This document shows positions 62,157 to 64,000 of a stretch of DNA of 64,000 nt, piece after piece. The DNA is from Sphingobacteriaceae bacterium DW12 (GTDB lineage: Bacteria; Bacteroidota; Bacteroidia; Sphingobacteriales; Sphingobacteriaceae). The DNA lies in NCBI GenBank assembly GCA_000783305.1, contig JROE01000006.1, positions 124,001-188,000 on the forward strand. Reading direction: 5' to 3'. The position numbers and the translations under genes are program-made. How positions within the stretch are numbered: the first letter of the stretch is position 1; each line of letters begins with the position of its first letter. The notes below the pieces were generated by a model, which was given only the letters and a program-made list of their open reading frames with translations, searched no databases and was not told the DNA's origin.

Positions 62157-62313
62157 ATCCAAAAAACCTCGTCAAAAAAGAAGATACTGCATACTAACTG
62201 GAACACTAACCTATGTCGTTGGCTACAAGTTGTATGTAGGTCCGATGAGTTTCTTGTCAGCGGATATTATATACGTTATCATTTCTAATCGTGTTGCTGC
62301 GGATTGTGGAGAA

Positions 62314-63456
62314 CTAGTATATCTCACTCAAAGCGGCAAACACATCCCACCAGTCAGCTTTCCCGTTACCAGCTCCCAGTCGTACGATAATCAGGTCCTT
62401 TGATGGATCTACATAGATATATTGGCCCAAGATACCTTGCGCTAAGAATGTTCCTTTTGACGGTATCCACCATTGGTACTGATAGTGGGATGCACTACCT
62501 GGACTACCACTAGGGGTGGTAGATTGCTCCACCCAAGAATGGGAGACGATCTGTTTCCCATTCCAATTACCACCATTGAGATATAGTCTGCCGATTTTGG
62601 CATAATCTCGTGCGGTAGCATTGATACAGCAAAATGTTTTTTCCAAACCATTCTTTTTACGGTCTAAGCTCCAACTCGCATCGTGCTCCATTTGTAAAGG
62701 AATCCAAAGCTTTTCTTCTAAATAGCTGCTGATGGTTTTTGTCTGGAGTGCACGTTCCAGTATTAATCCCAATAACTGGGTGCTGCCGCTCACGTACTCA
62801 AACTTTTCTCCGGGTGCTCTTTTGAGTTTTAGCTTCTTGATGGCCTTACGAAGATTGGTGCCGTAATAGAAAGTTGCTACATGGCCAAAGGGGTTGTAAT
62901 AGCCTTCGTTAAAGTCTAGGCCAGAGGTCATCTGCAATAGATGTTCGATGGTCACCTTATCAAAGCCATTTGGCAGTAGTTCAGGGATATAATTGGTAAT
63001 AGGTTCGTCTACAGACTTAATCAACTTGTCATCCAACGCACAGCCGATAAGGATGGAGGTGATGGACTTGGCCACTGAAAATGAAGGTACGATAGAGGCT
63101 GTGTCGTAGTCATTCCAATATTTTTCGTACTGGATACTGTCATTCTTAATAATCAAAAAAGCGACGGTCTTGTTGTCTTTCAAATAAGCCTCAAAGGGTA
63201 CTTGTTGGCCATTGAGGGGTAAATATTCAGGTGCCTTTCCGACCGTGTCGCTTACAAATGAAAAAATCTCATCGCCCTTGTGTACAGGACGAGAAGGGAA
63301 TTTTTTATGATCGTTTATATCGGCAAAATTGTACACGACAAAGCGGACGACCTTGCAAGCGTCGAAGGTAAAGCAAACCAATAATAGGAGAATCACAAGT
63401 GATACCCTCGTGAGGTGATGGGTCATCCAGGTTTGCTTTAGTTTACTCATTACCAA
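62314..63456 (-). CDS. Serine beta-lactamase-like lipoprotein
   Basis: A 380-residue exported protein with a lipobox Phe-Asp-Ala-Cys (C34). The penicillin-binding-protein-like fold has the Ser-x-x-Lys motif S127-V-A-K130 and a Tyr-x-Ser motif Y221-V-S223, and the LQMTSGLDF element. It belongs to the class C beta-lactamase/DD-peptidase/esterase family (COG1680); most members are peptidases or esterases rather than true beta-lactamases. The start could be ATG 63456 or 63450. The gene is monocistronic. Confidence 0.87.
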   Translation of the reverse strand: MVMSKLKQTWMTHHLTRVSLVILLLLVCFTFDACKVVRFVVYNFADINDHKKFPSRPVHKGDEIFSFVSDTVGKAPEYLPLNGQQVPFEAYLKDNKTVAFLIIKNDSIQYEKYWNDYDTASIVPSFSVAKSITSILIGCALDDKLIKSVDEPITNYIPELLPNGFDKVTIEHLLQMTSGLDFNEGYYNPFGHVATFYYGTNLRKAIKKLKLKRAPGEKFEYVSGSTQLLGLILERALQTKTISSYLEEKLWIPLQMEHDASWSLDRKKNGLEKTFCCINATARDYAKIGRLYLNGGNWNGKQIVSHSWVEQSTTPSGSPGSASHYQYQWWIPSKGTFLAQGILGQYIYVDPSKDLIIVRLGAGNGKADWWDVFAALSEIY

Positions 63457-63599
63457 ATTGATTTTTAAGGTTATAGTTGTCCGAAAGGTACAAAAAAATT
63501 GGTGGATCGGTATGCTGCTGATGGAAAATGAACGATATCATACAGTGCTGTTGTATCTACGGATAATTTTATGAAATTAACATGTCACCGGAGGCTTAA

Positions 63600-63878
63600 T
63601 CAACAGATTACGCAGAGATCTCTAAACATCAGTATCATAACAATAAATATAATCAGGAAAATGCCTGCCGAAGCCAAGCCTATTCCCGCTAATTGATTTT
63701 TCTTGATAATGAGACTGTAGGCTCCCAATAATAAAGCTATTATAAAGAAAAACAGATAAAATAGAATGGACATATCCATCCAAGATACCGGACCGAATAC
63801 AATTAGCAAAAAGGATATTAACCCCATTGATGAGCTTATCAGTGAACCTATTGCGGAGGGATAGTAATCTTTTTTCAT
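63600..63878 (-). CDS. Small membrane protein
   Basis: A 92-residue protein from ATG 63878 (Met-Lys-Lys-Asp-Tyr-Tyr); the longer frame to 63956 lacks protein character. Three membrane segments can be seen (SLISSSMGLISFLLIVFG, then two more). No family assigned. Confidence 0.6.
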   Translation of the reverse strand: MKKDYYPSAIGSLISSSMGLISFLLIVFGPVSWMDMSILFYLFFFIIALLLGAYSLIIKKNQLAGIGLASAGIFLIIFIVMILMFRDLCVIC

Positions 63879-64000
63879 AGGTAATATAAAACTATTGTTA
63901 TTGACAAGCAAAGAAACGAAATTTTTATATGTATATATATCCCTGAAAACCAGCATTCTTGCGTCAAGTTTAGTGTTGCCGTCCCCTGGCTTTTTTTGGG

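Noticed and set aside
1..64000. CRISPR array, prophage or insertion sequence
   Set aside because: No direct-repeat array, integrase, transposase or phage structural gene was seen in any frame.
63879..64000. Possible gene at the right edge
   Set aside because: No frame with protein-like sequence reaches the edge; only AT-rich and short G/C-rich sequence is visible.

Overview
The window is a piece of a Bacteroidota chromosome, most likely from the family Sphingobacteriaceae (Sphingobacterium/Pedobacter type). The evidence is gene content and signals seen directly: a type IX secretion (T9SS type B) C-terminal sorting domain, an S9 peptidase and a TolB-propeller/outer-membrane-barrel protein typical of the phylum, an infB with a long Gly/Asn/Gln/Arg-rich insert, almost no Shine-Dalgarno sites, and many promoters of the Bacteroidota form TTG-N19-22-TAnnTTTG. 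Base composition is moderate and fairly even. I saw no insertion sequence, prophage, CRISPR array or rRNA. Family assignments come from reading the sequence, not from database searches.

Layout. 1-2.5 kb: 3' part of a TolB-propeller/outer-membrane protein. 2.5-3.8 kb: a degenerate GIY-YIG protein divergent from a LexA/CI-like regulator, with palindromes between them. 3.8-8.8 kb: the rimP-nusA-infB translation/transcription operon, with a promoter-plus-terminator leader and a large hairpin before infB. 8.8-16 kb: a ferredoxin-type reductase, acetoacetate-CoA ligase, glutamate dehydrogenase and the metNIQ methionine importer. 16.4-22.3 kb: an inositol-phosphate/inositol-lipid type cluster (ino1, nucleotidyltransferase, ATP-grasp, CDP-alcohol transferase, membrane protein, HAD protein). 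22-30 kb: DUF937, aldo/keto reductase, DUF2891 lipoprotein, then trehalose synthesis (TPS/TPP fusion) with a GH15 hydrolase. 30-40 kb: htpG, tRNA-His, PQQ-type sugar dehydrogenase, methyltransferase, GNAT, sulfurtransferase, MBL-fold protein. 37.7-40.7 kb: an operon of DUF2798, ribB, a Crp/Fnr regulator, an AraC regulator and an RclC-like (DUF417) protein. 40.8-49.4 kb: S9 peptidase, dnaJ/grpE, ftsE, acyl-CoA reductase with a divergent ferredoxin, and a dicarboxylate symporter.

49.5-54.7 kb is the most coherent stress island: flavohemoprotein hmp, an Rrf2 (NsrR-like) regulator, a cupin, a trans-sulfuration enzyme, DUF488, a truncated haemoglobin and a Ric/YtfE-type iron-sulfur repair protein. 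Three inverted repeats of the same design (AATAAAAGA-N8-TCTTTTATT and a close variant) sit in the three promoter regions. They make a self-contained candidate nitric-oxide regulon with a readable operator.

55-58.7 kb holds three secreted Ig-like proteins, of which only the last carries the T9SS sorting domain. 58.7-61.2 kb looks partly decayed: a 29-codon response-regulator remnant, a YARHG lipoprotein-like protein, small membrane proteins and a gene without a clear start. The window ends with an alpha/beta-hydrolase lacking its nucleophile, a serine beta-lactamase-like lipoprotein and a small membrane protein.
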